A stretch of 64,000 bases of DNA from assembly GCA_003024175.1 (NCBI GenBank), contig MDYQ01000008.1:1-64000 (forward strand), in the 5' to 3' direction. The position numbers and the translations under genes are program-made. The notes under the pieces are model-generated. The model was not told the origin of the DNA, did not search any database, and saw nothing but the letters and a program-made list of their open reading frames with translations. Origin of the DNA: Planoprotostelium fungivorum. Lineage: Eukaryota > Evosea > Variosea > Cavosteliida > Cavosteliaceae. Below, in pieces: positions 21,728 to 33,768 of the stretch. How positions within the stretch are numbered: position 1 is the stretch's first letter; every line of letters begins with the position of its first letter.

Positions 21728-22089
21728 CTACCCTACTTCCTCAAGATCCTCTCGTGTTTGCTCTTTCAACGTCCTTTTGTCAAAAGGCACAATCATTTGG
21801 TCTCGTCTACACTTTCTCTGTTTTCCTATTTACCAGCAAACCCCACATATCGCCGTTCTCAAGATCATCCAGAGCAAAGATAGATCTCACAGACGTGATC
21901 TCACATGTTCACAAGCACCCATTTCTCAACAGGAGAACCACCGAGCCCAAGTTTCGTGCGTCGAGTTTTCTCTTTTTCAAGTTGAATCTGGTAAAGCTGA
22001 CAGCCGGCCGACCAGCTGGCAGCCGGCGAGCATCATACGACCATGTCTCACGTCCTCATTTATACTTCGACCCAACATAACACCGAACA
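21728..22089. other. Intergenic, divergent promoter region
   Basis: These 362 bp separate the SIN3 start and the start of the next + gene. No coding or structural signal stands out. It presumably holds both promoters. Confidence 0.4.
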
Positions 22090-22648
22090 ATGGAACAACA
22101 CATAGATGATGACTTCGATCTCATCTTCGACGGCCAAGACCTCCAAGAGAACGACGTCGATCCCGCCTTCAACTTTGACGGTATACCTCCATTACGGTTG
22201 GACGATTTAGGCACAGATCTTCAGCGAGCACAATGCTGGGAGAGATACTTGCAGAACACTGCTGGGGGAAAGATCATCACCTTCTACCTCGGCTTGGGGG
22301 ACAACCTCTTTGACCAGGCGACCAACCTGAGGGTAACTCTCAGAGCCAACGGGAGAGAGCACACCACCCAACATACGCTGCAGCTCACAAGTGGCACTCT
22401 TTCCATCAAGCAAAAGATGCCCAGATTCGCAGTCTTCCAAGCTGGCTGCTTGAATCAGCCCCTCTACGTGGATATCTCAATTGAGGCCTTCTTTTTGGTG
22501 TCCCAACAGACAAGATCCATGTCCATGTCCATTAAAGCCGCCGCGAAGCCCAGGAACTTTCCTTCTGATGTCTGTCAGGCCAGGAAGAGGTGAAGCCTCA
22601 CAACTTATCTAATTGACTCCCTGCAGCGCTTACGCCAGAATGAAGTGA
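22090..22648 (+). CDS. Orphan protein of 173 residues
   Basis: Two exons (22090-22589, 22627-22648). The intron has a textbook CTAAT branch site shortly before CTGCAG. The N-terminus is very acidic (DDDFDLIFDGQD). The middle alternates polar and hydrophobic residues like a beta-rich fold (ITFYLGLGD, LRVTLRANG, LYVDISIEAFFLV). The C-terminus is basic. I recognise no family. An acidic start followed by a beta domain could suit a transcription factor or chaperone, but that is only a guess. AATAAA lies about 50 bp downstream. Confidence 0.65.
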
Positions 22649-22835
22649 TGGACACCATAACGTCGCCATACCTATAGAAGAGAAGTCTGGTTAGAATAAA
22701 TATCTTCGTGTAAACCATGTTGTTTCTTTCATGAGCACAGAGAGAAATGAAAGAAAAGGCGGAAATGAGGATTGTAGATCAAAATTTGCGAAAGTGTGAA
22801 TTTTACGAGATAACATCTCTGAAGCGAGAAGAGCG

Positions 22836-25800
22836 ATGGAAGAGGAACTATTTGCCTCTATCCGTACGGACAACAATCCCGTCTTGTTGGCACTTATCCG
22901 CGCTGCCACCGAAGTAATCGTGAGTTGATCATCGCATCAAAATGTTCTTCACATTAGACTGAAGCACATCACAGAATGGCAGTAAGATAGCTCCCTCTCC
23001 ATCTGCTTATTTCGCAGTCATCATGAATACACTGGAGACGACCGTGCCAAAATCAGAGCAGGAGGACCCTGAAGAAGAGATGGAGGAGGTGATCATTCAA
23101 TCTCATCCTCACTGCTTCAGTGAGATTGAAGATGTTCAGGACGACGATGATGAAGGAGAAGTCTCCAATGAAGATGAAAAGCAGAAGACTGCCGCTCTGA
23201 CTTTGCTGTCCACTCTCATCTCTTCGTGCGTACCACACTTCACAACGTGATGATTAACAACAATCGCAGATTACCACCCGCCGTTATCACTGCAAAGATT
23301 CAAGTCATTTCTGAGGCACTGATCAAATTGTCTAGAACATACAGCCAGTCAAAGAGTCAGACCATGCTCAAGACGGTGAGGTGATGGATCGAAACTGTTT
23401 TTGAGAGTAATGCAGATGCTCAAGTGCATCGCCGACATCCTCTGCGCACTGCCAGACAACGCATCATGGATGCAGAACGGAACACAAAACCTCTTCAAAC
23501 TCTTGTGTGGCAACATCGTAGATGGCAAGCCAAGAGTCAGAAAGACGGCAGGAAACAATGTGTCCAGAGTATTGCACACTTGCCCCTCCGGCAACCCAAA
23601 GAACAAATACTCACAGATCTTCGTCTCTTTCTGTCAGCAGGTGAGATCCCTCCCAACGTGAATAAAATGAAATAAAATACGACAGGTCATCCGACCGAGA
23701 GCAGGAAAGAGAGAGGCGATCCGTGAGGAGAACAACAAGAGTGAGGAGGTGAGAGGAGAAATAATGGCTCGTCGTAATCGAAGGACAGATCTTACTGATG
23801 AGAGTCCTCGAGTCATTACGTCTGTCCATGGACACGTTGCCCCTCGCATCGTTACGTGTTTTAGTTCAAGACCTCTTCGACTTAGACACACTGACCCACC
23901 CCATCATCACCCTCCTCGTCCTCTCTTGTTTCGATTCCCTCTTCTCTGCTGAGGCTGCAGATCTCAACGCTGAATTCACTGACACACTACTGGGGGTGAG
24001 ATCTATATCCTCTAGCATGATATCATGCACACGATACATAGATGCACACGATACGTAGATGTACACATGGATGTACACATAGAACGTGAAAGGAGAAGAT
24101 AGATGATGACACGTGACAGTCTCTGTACCAATTCAGCCCGAGTCCATCGGACGTGAAGATGGCCTCTCTCTTCGCCAGACTCATCACTGCCGCCACGAAG
24201 AAATTGAGCACGTGAGTCAACTTCTTCACGTTCCACACGACATCGACTGATACCTTGTGTAGATTAGATACCACCGCAACTTCACTCAAGTTACCTCAAT
24301 CCATGAAGAGCATCATCCCCAATTTCGCATCGGAATCATCTGAGGTGAGAGATAGACACACATCCATGGAGAGAGACTGAGAGGGACAGGTTGCCAAGGT
24401 GACGGAAGAGTGCATGAAGGGGCTCATCTTCAACTGCATCGACGAGAAGATGATCGAAGCTGCCGTTGCTGCCGCAAAGACGAATGCAAACGTGACACCC
24501 CTCCAGAACATCATCGAGAGCGTTCAGAACTGTCTCAGATTCCCTTACAAGCACAACTGGTCAAACATCCTCAGTGTAAGTACAAAGAAGATCAATAATA
24601 AGATATTCTTGTCATCAAGAGGTTGTGATGATGATGCATGAGTCATGAGAGATGGTTGATTGAAAGATGACAGGTACAAGCAGCGTTATTCACACAGATC
24701 GATGAGGCCAGTAACCCTCTTCTATTGGGTCTGGCGAAATACCTGGGTGACATGTATGATACCCCCGATTTCATGAGCGAAGAGGTGAGAACATCCCAGA
24801 ATAGCAACACACAACCACTCTCTCCATAGAAGAGACAGTAGACATTGACGAGAGAGACAGATCACACCGGCATTCATGGCCACACTGAAGGAGATGACAG
24901 CCGTCTTAGGCCCAGAGAAGACGATCGAGATCTTACCTCTCAACATCGAGAACGAGTGAGTCTCATCTGCGAAGCGAGACGTTGACGCGAGACAGAGAAT
25001 TAGGACTGAGAGCTTGGCTGCTTCCCATCTTGGAGACGAGCATCTCCGGTGCCAGACTGGAGTTCTTCGTGCAATATTTCCTACCCCTCTCTCAGAGAGT
25101 GAAGAAGAGATGTCAGGAGGCAGAGAAGGCTGGAAAAGGATACGAAGCGAAGAACTGGGCCATCATCTTCATTCAGATCTGGGCTCTGTGGCCCAGATTC
25201 TGCATCCGTTGCACTGACATCGACAAGGTGAGGAGATACATACAGGTACCTTCTATTTCAGGAGCTGAAGCTTGCAGACGTTCAAGAGCGTCGCCCAGAG
25301 TTTAGGTCAGCTTCTGACGAGCGAGCCTCAGCTGAGAGAGAAGATCTGCAAGGGTCTCAACACACTCATCAAGTCGAACAAGCCGGTGAGAAGGAGAAGA
25401 CAGTCTCACCTGACAGAGACAGGACAGTAAGAAGGCCGTCTATCCACCAGAGCAAGCGGCATCCAATCTGAAGGCCATCACGGTCTTCACGAAGAACTTC
25501 CTTCCCATATTATTCAACATTTTCACTGACGAGGCCACTTCGAAGGAGGACCGCAGGGCCGTAAACAAGACGGCTTCTAATTTCGTCTCGGCCTCTGATC
25601 CCAAGGTGACGTCATCAAGACATCATAGGAGATGTCATGTCGATATCGTGAAACACGATGAGAGGATGTCATGAGCTGAAGTCGACAGACGGTGATGCCC
25701 TTCTTCAAGACAGTGATGAACAAGTTGATCGAAGAGGGAAACAAAGAGGAGGACAGGAAGCCCTTCGTACAGCAGAACCTCGTCGATCTCCTCAACGTCT

Positions 25801-28077
25801 TCGTTCCCCACTTGGACCACGAGAACGCCACTCTCATCTACAAGACCATCAAGCCTCTCTTAGAGGTGACATCCTCTCATCATTCTACATCGATTCATCC
25901 ATCTACGCATCATGGTTGAACGGGTGAGAAGAGAGAATGACGTGAGTGCAGTCGAAGGACGGAGAGGTTCAGAAGAAGAGCTACAAGACGTTGGGGATAC
26001 TGTGTGCCCACCACATCAAGATGATCGAGGGAAGACTGGAGGAAGTGAAGAAGATCATCTCTGACTCCATCGGTTCATCTCACCCCGGCATCAAACGTCA
26101 TCGACTCATCTGCATCCGTTATCTCCTCGACAAGGTGAGATCTCTCTCCATCGATATGATGTTCTATCTCATCCATCGATATGATGTTCCATCTCATCCA
26201 TCGATATGATATTCTATCTCATCCATCGATATGATATTCCATCTCATCCATCGATATGATATTCTATCATCTTGCACCTTCACCTCTAGCACAGCATCCA
26301 CGATGGATATATCAGTCTGATGATGACAGTTGACACCGGAGGAAATGAACAAGATGTTGGGACACGTCATCTCTTGCGCGAAGGAAGTGAAGGGAAACAT
26401 CAAAGAGGTGGCCTACAAGGTCATCCGAGACATGGTCAACGATCGCATCGAGAAGGAGATCGACAACCCCGTGTCCTCTGTCATCGAGTTGGTCATCGCA
26501 GGTCTGGCCGGTACGTCTCCCATGATGACCAGGTACGTATCGACACGGAATTGGGACGAAATTGAGACGAGACAGTGCCACCATCAACGTCCTGTCTCGC
26601 CTGCTGAGCGATTACTGTGAAGAGCTCACGCCCGAGTTTCAGAGCAACCTCTTGCACCCGATACTGATCTGTCTCTTGACGAAGAACAGAGAGATCATCA
26701 AGTCCTCCATCGAGTTCATCCGTGTGGCACTCACCGTCATGCCCGAAGAAGCCATCGATCCACACTTTGATACCATGGTGAGATATACATAGATGGTTCG
26801 TGCTGAAGAGAGAAGGTGGGGAACATCTTCTCTATGGGGAAGGACGAGAAGAACTACTTCAGAATGCCCATACGTAGATTGCTGGAGAAGCTGATTCGAA
26901 AATACGGGTGAGGACATGTACAAGAGATCGTATAGATAGACAACAAGAGAGGGATAGAAGAGAAGAGAGACTGATGAGAGATAGATTCGAGAGGGTGAAT
27001 GAGACAGCACCAGAAGAAGAGCAGAAGCTGTTGAGTCACATCCGAAAGGCAGAGAGAAAGAGAAAGAAGGGTTCCTCTGTAGCCGGTGACTTCTCCGAGA
27101 AGGGTTCCGTGGCTCCATCCGAACTCCGTAAGACATCCGATTCTCATCCGATTCTCATCCTGTGTGGCTGACAGGAAGAACAGGATCGAGAGCGACATCG
27201 AAGGCCAGTGTGTCGAGGGCATCGATGGGAAGCAGAAACCCAGCCACCTTCGAGGAAGCTCTCTACGGCACTGACGATGACCTCAGCGACGACGAAGGAG
27301 AGAGCAAGGAGATCTACAACAAGAAGTCCGCTCAGAACCGAACACGGTTGGTGGAGACGGACGAGCCCATGGATCTCGTAGACATCAAGTCCGTCAAGAA
27401 CGTCATCTGTGAGTGTCATCCATCTACAACGAGTCAGGACTGAAAGGAGTACAGCGGGTGCAGGAGCGAAGAAGCAGAAGAGAGTGCAGATCCAGACGGG
27501 AGACAATCTGGCCTTCGATGAGAGAGGTAGACTCATCATCGGAGTTGGTTCAGGTGAGGGTGACGAATGGATGGGAGAGACTGAAGGGGAGCAGACAAGA
27601 AGAAGAAGAAGGAGAAGGGAAAATTACCCGACAACTTGGACTACATGATGATGCTGGAAGAGCAAGACATGGAGAGAAAGAAGTCGAAGAAGAGAAGACT
27701 GGAAGAGGATGTGAGTGAGAGAAGAATAGTAGAGAGACTGACGGATGCAGGACGATGATGAAGACGATCGTTCCATGGCACCCAGCATGGATGCGAGATC
27801 GACACTGTCCAAGTCTTCGAGAAAGACCACCGATTCAAAGAGATCCGTCAAGAGACAGAAGGGAGAGAAGAAACAGAGTGGAGGTGTCCAGCCCTTCGCT
27901 TACATGCCACTGGACCCCAAGCTGCTGAACAAGAGGTGAAGCGATGTCACCTTTTGAGTTCCATTCTGAAGAGAGAGCAGAACGAACAAGAAGGCAGCGG
28001 GACAACTCAAGTCCATCGTGAACGCAGCCAAGAAGGGATCTAAGACCCAGAGAGCTCACCCTCGTACCAGAAGATGA
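22836..28077 (+). CDS. RRP12: RRP12-like HEAT-repeat ribosome export factor
   Basis: A long gene with roughly 20 or more short introns. Helical HEAT-type exons match RRP12 in order: RAATEVI near the start, RVLESLRL, the FFVQYFLPLSQRVK block near 25060, FLPILFNIF near 25500, MNKLIEEGN near 25720, VQKKSYKTLG near 25970, IKFIRVALTVMP-like sequence near 26720 and LIRKYG near 26900. The C-terminus is acidic, then strongly basic, with PFAYMPLDPKLLNKR matching the family's PYAYIPL signature. RRP12 works in pre-ribosomal subunit assembly and nuclear export. The N-terminal exon join (22836-23050) may need a 7-bp micro-exon and is the least certain part. AATAAA starts two bases after the stop. Confidence 0.9.
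26148..26270 (+). repeat. 25-bp tandem repeat in an RRP12 intron
   Basis: About five copies of a 25-bp unit beginning CCATCGATATGAT lie between two HEAT-coding exons. They enlarge that intron to about 190 bp where most are 35-60 bp. Confidence 0.85.
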
Positions 28078-28551
28078 GAATAAAGAAAACATGTCCTCGA
28101 TCGCATCGTTCCAAAGTGAAAGACATCAGATGATCGTCGGTTCATCGGCTGGAAGCAGAATTGAAAGTGACAGCAATCAATTCAACACTCATTCCGTTTC
28201 CGTTCCGAGGAGTGAGCGGTGAAGGCAGGATCAATATGTTCACCAGTGTCCATCAGCTTTGGCTCGGATAACGCGGGGGAAGCGAGAGAGAAAGGCCTCG
28301 GTGATAGAGAATGGGGCCGAAGCCGAGAGGAGATCATAACATGATTTCGGCGAGTTCTCTGCAGAGACGTCACGCGTTAATTACCGCGAGGCATCGCATA
28401 GATCCACGGTAACTGATTTTCCACAAACACGAGGCGAAGGGAGGTGCACAGGTGCCTCATCGTACGAACAACAACTATCACAACGCTCAGTAAAACGTAT
28501 TATCGAAAGACCAGATCCAACTATATATTCAAGCAATAAACGCAGTACATC
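28078..28551. other. Intergenic between RRP12 and the Sec14-GOLD gene
   Basis: These 474 bp hold the RRP12 AATAAA at 28079 and presumably the promoter of the next gene. CTATATATTC at about 28530 is TATA-like. No credible coding exon is visible. Confidence 0.4.
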
Positions 28552-30284
28552 ATGGACTACGCATACAGCAATGCCACTTATAAGCCACCGTTAGGTTATG
28601 TTGGTAACTTTTCAGAGAGTCAGGCTCAGGTAGGCTCATCTCATTTCCTCCGAAGACGTCACTATCGTCACACATTCCACGTGTCCTAACATGTATCATT
28701 CCAGGCCATGGCAGAACTCAAAGGGCGACTGAAGGTGCACTACGAAGCACACAAAAGCGAATTTAAGGACGACCACGAAGCTCGGTTCGACGATGTCCGC
28801 CTGGCGAGATTCTTACGTGCCAGAGGGTTCAATGTCGAAAAAACTCTGGAAATGATCGTCACCGACATCAATTGGAGGGACCAATTGGACGTGAAAAAAA
28901 TCGTCGAGACCTTCCCAAGCACACAAGCTTTTCAAGTAATGGCCTTATATTTCATTCTCAATACTATTCGACACTATTCGTTTCCATGTTGTATGAGCTA
29001 ATAAGACGCAGACACTGTACGATTATTGGCCAGCGAGAGAACATGGCCGTGATCGATTCGGAATCGAGGCCTGGTGGGAGAGAATTGCCCTCGTGGAAGC
29101 CAAGTCCTTCATCGAAAACGTAAAGCACGAAGACTTGATGAACTTCCACATTGTATCACAGGAAGCCAACGAAAAGAGATTGTGAGTCCACAAATGAGGA
29201 AGACGGAGAAGAGGAAACTGACTTGTGGACAGCTTCGCCGTCAGAGATGGCATTAGACACCAAGAGGGTGGAACGTTCGTCTTCGACTTGAGTGGCCTCG
29301 GTCTGAAACATCTGAACTCCTCAGGTGAGTTTCACTCATTTCATATCATCCAAAGCCATTTCGACACCATCTCTTCTTACACCTCCACAGCCATGAATTT
29401 GATCAAAGAACTCTCTTCCATGGACGAAGCCCATTACCCCGAGATGATCCGCAAGATCTACATCACCAACGCCCCCTCCATCTTTGGCATGTTCTATCGA
29501 GTCATCTCTCCGTGGTTGGACAAGCACACCGCCGAAAAGATCGACGTCATCTCTCACGCCAAAGAGACTCTCACTGCTGAATTTGGAGCAGAGAACCTTC
29601 CCACCTTTGTGGGTGGTACCTGTGAGGCCAAGATCCCCTCCGGTGGCTCTTTCAAGGGCAAGGCGTAAGTCCATCACCTTCCATCATCATCAGATCTTCT
29701 GACACCATCACAGGATGGACGCCGATGATCTCCTCACCGCCACTGTGAAGGACTACTTTGAGATCGAGTTCGACATCGTGGAGGAAGATGTCCCCGCAGG
29801 AGCTCAGAACACGTACTCGGTGGGTTCTATCGTGGGCTGGAACTACAAGGTGGAATCTCACGACCTCGGCTTCGTCGTCTACTTTGTGCCCAAGGGTGCC
29901 AGCGATTCAGAGGTGAGGAGAGGAGAAGGAATGGCGCTGAGTTTGAACAGAGGAAGATCGTGACCGAATATGCCAGACTGCAGTCCACGGAGGGAACTCT
30001 CACGGCAGAGTCTCCGGGCAGGTACATCTTCCACTGGGACAACAGCTTCTCTCTGTGGAGGAAGAAGACCATGCAGTACCAGCTGGTCATAGAGCCTCCC
30101 ATCTCAGCTGGAGGAGAGAAGAAGGTGAGGGTGAGAGGGTGACTGGTCTGAGACGGAGCAGGCTGTGGGAACGGTGAACAAGGACAAGAAGAAAGACAAG
30201 AAGGACAAAAAAGACAAGAAAGATAAGAAAGACAAGAAGGATAAGAAGGATAAGAAACACAAGAGGACACCGTCTACTTCTTGA
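28552..30284 (+). CDS. Sec14-like CRAL-TRIO protein with GOLD domain and KDK tail
   Basis: Eight exons (28552-28629, 28705-28935, 29012-29181, 29233-29324, 29391-29664, 29714-29912, 29951-30124, 30162-30284) give 446 residues. The CRAL-TRIO N domain reads LARFLRARGFNVEKTL. The lipid-binding lobe has FVFDLSGLGLKHL and IYITNAPSIFGMFY. A GOLD beta-sandwich follows (YSVGSIVGWNYKVES...DLGFVVYFVP, then RYIFHWDNSFSLW). The last exon encodes a striking tail of about eight Lys-Asp-Lys repeats. Sec14-GOLD proteins move or sense phosphoinositides and other lipids at Golgi and cell-plate membranes. The Lys-rich tail may add membrane or nucleic-acid affinity. Confidence 0.92.
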
Positions 30285-30393
30285 GATTTTACAGTGGTAC
30301 ATTTCATAGAGCAATGACATGCAGTACTATAAAATCATTTTCAGACACTCTTGCGTGATTTTCATTCTACAGACAATGAAGAGTCTCCTCTTC

Positions 30394-30921
30394 TTATTTC
30401 TTGGTCCATCTGTTCTTGGGGGCTGTGGGTCCAGCGGGGGGTGCCGTTCTCACTTGCTGCAGCTTCATCTCCACGGCCACGTTCAGATCGACCTTCGTCT
30501 CATCTCCAAAGCCTGGAATGGGCACCGTCTTCTTGGCCTTTGTCACCTTCTTCAACTCTCTGCAGTACACCCAGATCAGATCCTCTTCCACCTGAACGAC
30601 ACGTCAGTCTGCATTTTCCCCTCTCCACAATTCGTTCTCTTTACCTTCCAGCTTCCGTCTCCGGAACGAGTGAAGGATTCTGTTCTCGTCTCATTGTACT
30701 CGCTGTATGAGGCAGTACCATCGGCACGGAGAGAAACGTCTTGAGTGTACTTCTCGATGCCTGATGATCCCTTGGCATAGTGGTAGTCTCCTACGAGGTC
30801 AACGTGGTCTCCCTTGGGGGGTTCCTGTGATGATTCAACATCACGTGCAGCCGAAAGAAGGAGAGGGGGATGTATCGATGGAAGGTGAACTCACAGGGTT
30901 ACGAGCGGGTGCGGAAGACAT
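30394..30921 (-). CDS. Small orphan protein, 134 residues
   Basis: Three exons (30895-30921, 30645-30824, 30394-30591). The product is short and beta-rich (VDLVGDYHYAK, YTQDVSLRADGTASYSEY, DLIWVYCREL) with a basic end (NRWTKK). I do not recognise a family. The layout suggests a compact single-domain protein, perhaps lipocalin- or OB-like. It converges on the Sec14-GOLD gene with 109 bp between stops. Confidence 0.7.
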
Positions 30922-31081
30922 GATGCTCTCTGTGCGAAAAATGCGTTCGGTTAGATTGTTCCATCCGTCAACAACGAGACAGAGAGAAACATTTGTCCTA
31001 TCAACACATCCCCACTCCTTTCACACAGAGCAGAGAGGAAAGACTCGAACACAACAGTAGACACGTGCGGACGCTTCAAGT

Positions 31082-32558
31082 TTAATAAGCCCCGACAGCC
31101 TCTTTGACCATGACGTTCCTCTTCATCACGGTGGATGACTGTGACAGATCTTCATCCTCCTCTTCCTTCTCGGGCCTCGGTTTCCATTTCGAGCCCCCTT
31201 CAATCCTTCAGCACAAACTTGAACTCCCCCCTCACCCTTCAGTATGCTCCTCAGCTCCGGAACTGGAACCTTGTGGACCACGATGATGTCCGGCCGTGAG
31301 AACCTGCACGGGGTCACCATCATCACTCTTCTCTCGTTCTCACCCTTCCTCCTCTTTGCTCTGGATGTTTCTCTCTTGCTTCAACTTCCTCTCGTTGATC
31401 TATCGCCATCATCAGAGACGGAACGAGATGGAGTGCCTCACCCAATAGTTGGGTTGAATGGGAGCGTTGCACATGGAGCAGTGTGTGGAGGAAGGTGAGA
31501 CGGACTCGTGGCAGTAGAAACACTCGTAGTAGGGGAGGGCGTTGTCCTTCAGCATCATGTCTTTGCAGTAGTTGAGTCTGGGCCTCATCAGGGCCTCCTC
31601 TGCGGGGTTCATCTTGACCAGAGTCTATCTCAAGCGTGAGTCGATCGTCTGATGGACAATCATGGATGCACCTGGATGGCGGCGGCAGTGATGCCAAAGT
31701 TCTTGAGGGTGAAGTTCTTCGTGATAGACATTCTGATGCAGACGAGCTGGTGTTTGGGTTGGATGGGGATCTCTGACAAGAATCGAATGAGAGCGGCCGA
31801 TGTGATCGGATCTCCCTCCTCTTCAAACTTCTTCGAGTTCTCCAGGATATCGAGTGCCTTAGAATAGTCGCGGCACAGCTGAAGATGATGTGAGTCATGT
31901 GAAGAAGTGGTTGTTGACCTCACCTCCACTTCTCGTTGTAACTTGTCAGGGAAGGGTGTCAAGAGGTTCAGGGCAACGGAGACCCTCTCTGCTGCCTGTT
32001 GGAATTTGCCGCTCTCTAAGCAACTGAAGGTCTGCTTCATCACTTCAGAGGCCTCGGTTCTGGCCTTCTGCCAATCTGGCTCGTGGATACCACTTGCGTT
32101 AGAGGTAGGGCTGATGGGCTGGCGTGTGCGTGTGTTGTTGTTGGTCCTCACTTGGTCTAAAGCGGAGGCCAGGAGTGATTTTGGCAGTGCGCTGGGAAGT
32201 GTATCCCCTTGTTTCAGGCACTGAATCAATGTAAGAGATTTCCATTTTCGTAGTCCTCTCACAAAGACGATGTGTGTGGCCACACGAAATTCTGTTTGTG
32301 TGAGATAACCTTTGGCACCAGCATCTGATAGAAACCATACATTGGCCAAGACATTTCGAGGGAGACCAGATTGTGAGAAATATTGAAAAGCCTCGACACC
32401 TGAATCAGATTGGATGCTGACAACACTTTGCTTCTGTCCATCTCACCACTAATCTTGTCATCTTGGTCAATGTCTGCCGTTTTAAATAAGACATCGTATT
32501 CATCTCTGTCTGCGCTCGTCATCGAGCTCATGTTCTTGCTCTCTATCTGAATATTCAT
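31082..32558 (-). CDS. EH-domain protein with alpha-COP-like C-terminal region
   Basis: Nine exons (32447-32558, 32263-32399, 32152-32220, 31924-32079, 31672-31878, 31442-31624, 31344-31390, 31236-31303, 31082-31197) give 364 residues. The EH domain (about 10-95) has a calcium-loop-like DIDQDDKISG, the pocket segment SGLPRNVLANVWFLSD and GYLTQTEF. Residues about 107-270 match the layout of the coatomer-alpha C-terminal domain: a helix bundle with LCRDYSKALDIL, a PIQPKHQLVCIRMS helix and NFTLKNFGITAA. A zinc ribbon follows (CFYCHES, then CSMC). EH domains bind NPF motifs in endocytic proteins. The combination recalls gamma-synergin-type AP-1 partners, but I cannot confirm that. The start of exon 4 may be a few codons earlier. 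Confidence 0.82.
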
Positions 32559-32975
32559 CGTGCGTGTGTGTTGTTCGTTGTTCGTTGTTCGTGCGTGAGT
32601 GTTCTGTGAAAGAACGCATGAGCACGATATTTCGATCTGACAGTTCTTTACCTGCTGAGTTCCCTTTCGTCTCTAATGTTGCTCAGATGTGATGCTGCTC
32701 CGGGAGGAAATTCCGGTAATAACTCCCTCTTAACCCCCGCACCTTCGGCTGCACCAATCTCGAGCGAGGACTATCTTTGCTTCTCTTCGTGTCGTCTTCT
32801 ATTTCCACCTCTTGGATAGAGACATAACGCAGACGACCACCCGCCCTCCATGGAAGAATGACACTGGTTACAATTCCCTAAGGATTTTATTCTCTTTCGA
32901 CAGCTCGAGCTCAGAATCGTTAGAGGCCTTCGTATAGATGAAAGAAAGGCTATGGCTAGCCGTTTGTCACTGCCT
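32559..32975. other. Intergenic
   Basis: These 417 bp lie between the EH gene start and the Sel1 gene stop. No coding or structured signal is visible; it presumably holds the EH gene promoter. Confidence 0.4.
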
Positions 32976-33768
32976 TCAAGACGATGTGACGGGCGGTAGG
33001 TGGACTTTGAGGTGCAGGCTCGCGTGGAGGAAGGGCAAGTCCATGCCAGATGACTCTAATGATGGCGATTCCTGAAATCTCTGGAAGGCCGATAGCAACT
33101 CTTCATCCGTTAAGGATGCAGACAACATCCTGATGCTGTCTTTGATCTGTCTCTCATCAACATTTGTTCTCAAGCATCCATGTTCATCTTCTCACCTTCA
33201 ACTCGTTTGGTTCTTTTCTTAAAGCGGTCATGTACAGGTGGTATGCTTCCTCTCTGGCTCCGTACTTCTCCAGATAAGTCGCCAAGACAAATTGTGCCTC
33301 CGTACTACCCTGGCATGCGGCCTTGTGCATGTATTTGATACCCTCTGGCTCATTCATCTCGAGACCGTGACCTCCGCTGAGCAACAGAGTTCCTAGGTAC
33401 AATTGGGCCTCTCTGTAACCATTCTCGTCGATGCCCGTTAGAGGATCGGATATGAGACTGAAGTAGCTATAGGCTCTCTTCCAGTCGGGCTTAACATGAA
33501 TGCCCTCCGAGTAGATGATGCCCAGTCGATAGATGGAATCCCAGACACAGAATCGGACTTGATTGATGTCCTCTGGTGACATGAGACCCGTTGGAAAGAA
33601 GGTGATCTGAGCGCAGATTTTCTTAAAGATTCTCCTGGCTTTGTTGGGTTGGATCGTCTCGTTGTCTGACGTCAATTTGCTGTACATGACTGCCTTCTGG
33701 TACTTGTGGTGGATCTTAGACACCGACAGTTGCTTCAGAGACTTTCGAACCGATCTTCTGTTCGTCAT
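32976..33768 (-). CDS. Sel1-repeat (TPR-like) protein
   Basis: Two exons (33196-33768, 32976-33146) give 247 residues. The middle carries Sel1-type units: YRLGIIYSEG, AQLYLGTLLLSGGHG, KYMHKAACQGSTEAQFVLATYLE. The N-terminus is basic. These repeats form adaptor surfaces, and many members work in ER quality control or signalling. No signal peptide is visible, so a cytosolic role is likely. The true partner cannot be inferred. Confidence 0.8.

Noticed and set aside
28182-28373. Minus-strand frame between RRP12 and the Sec14 gene
   Set aside because: Short, Ser/Arg-rich, without splice context or recognisable sequence.
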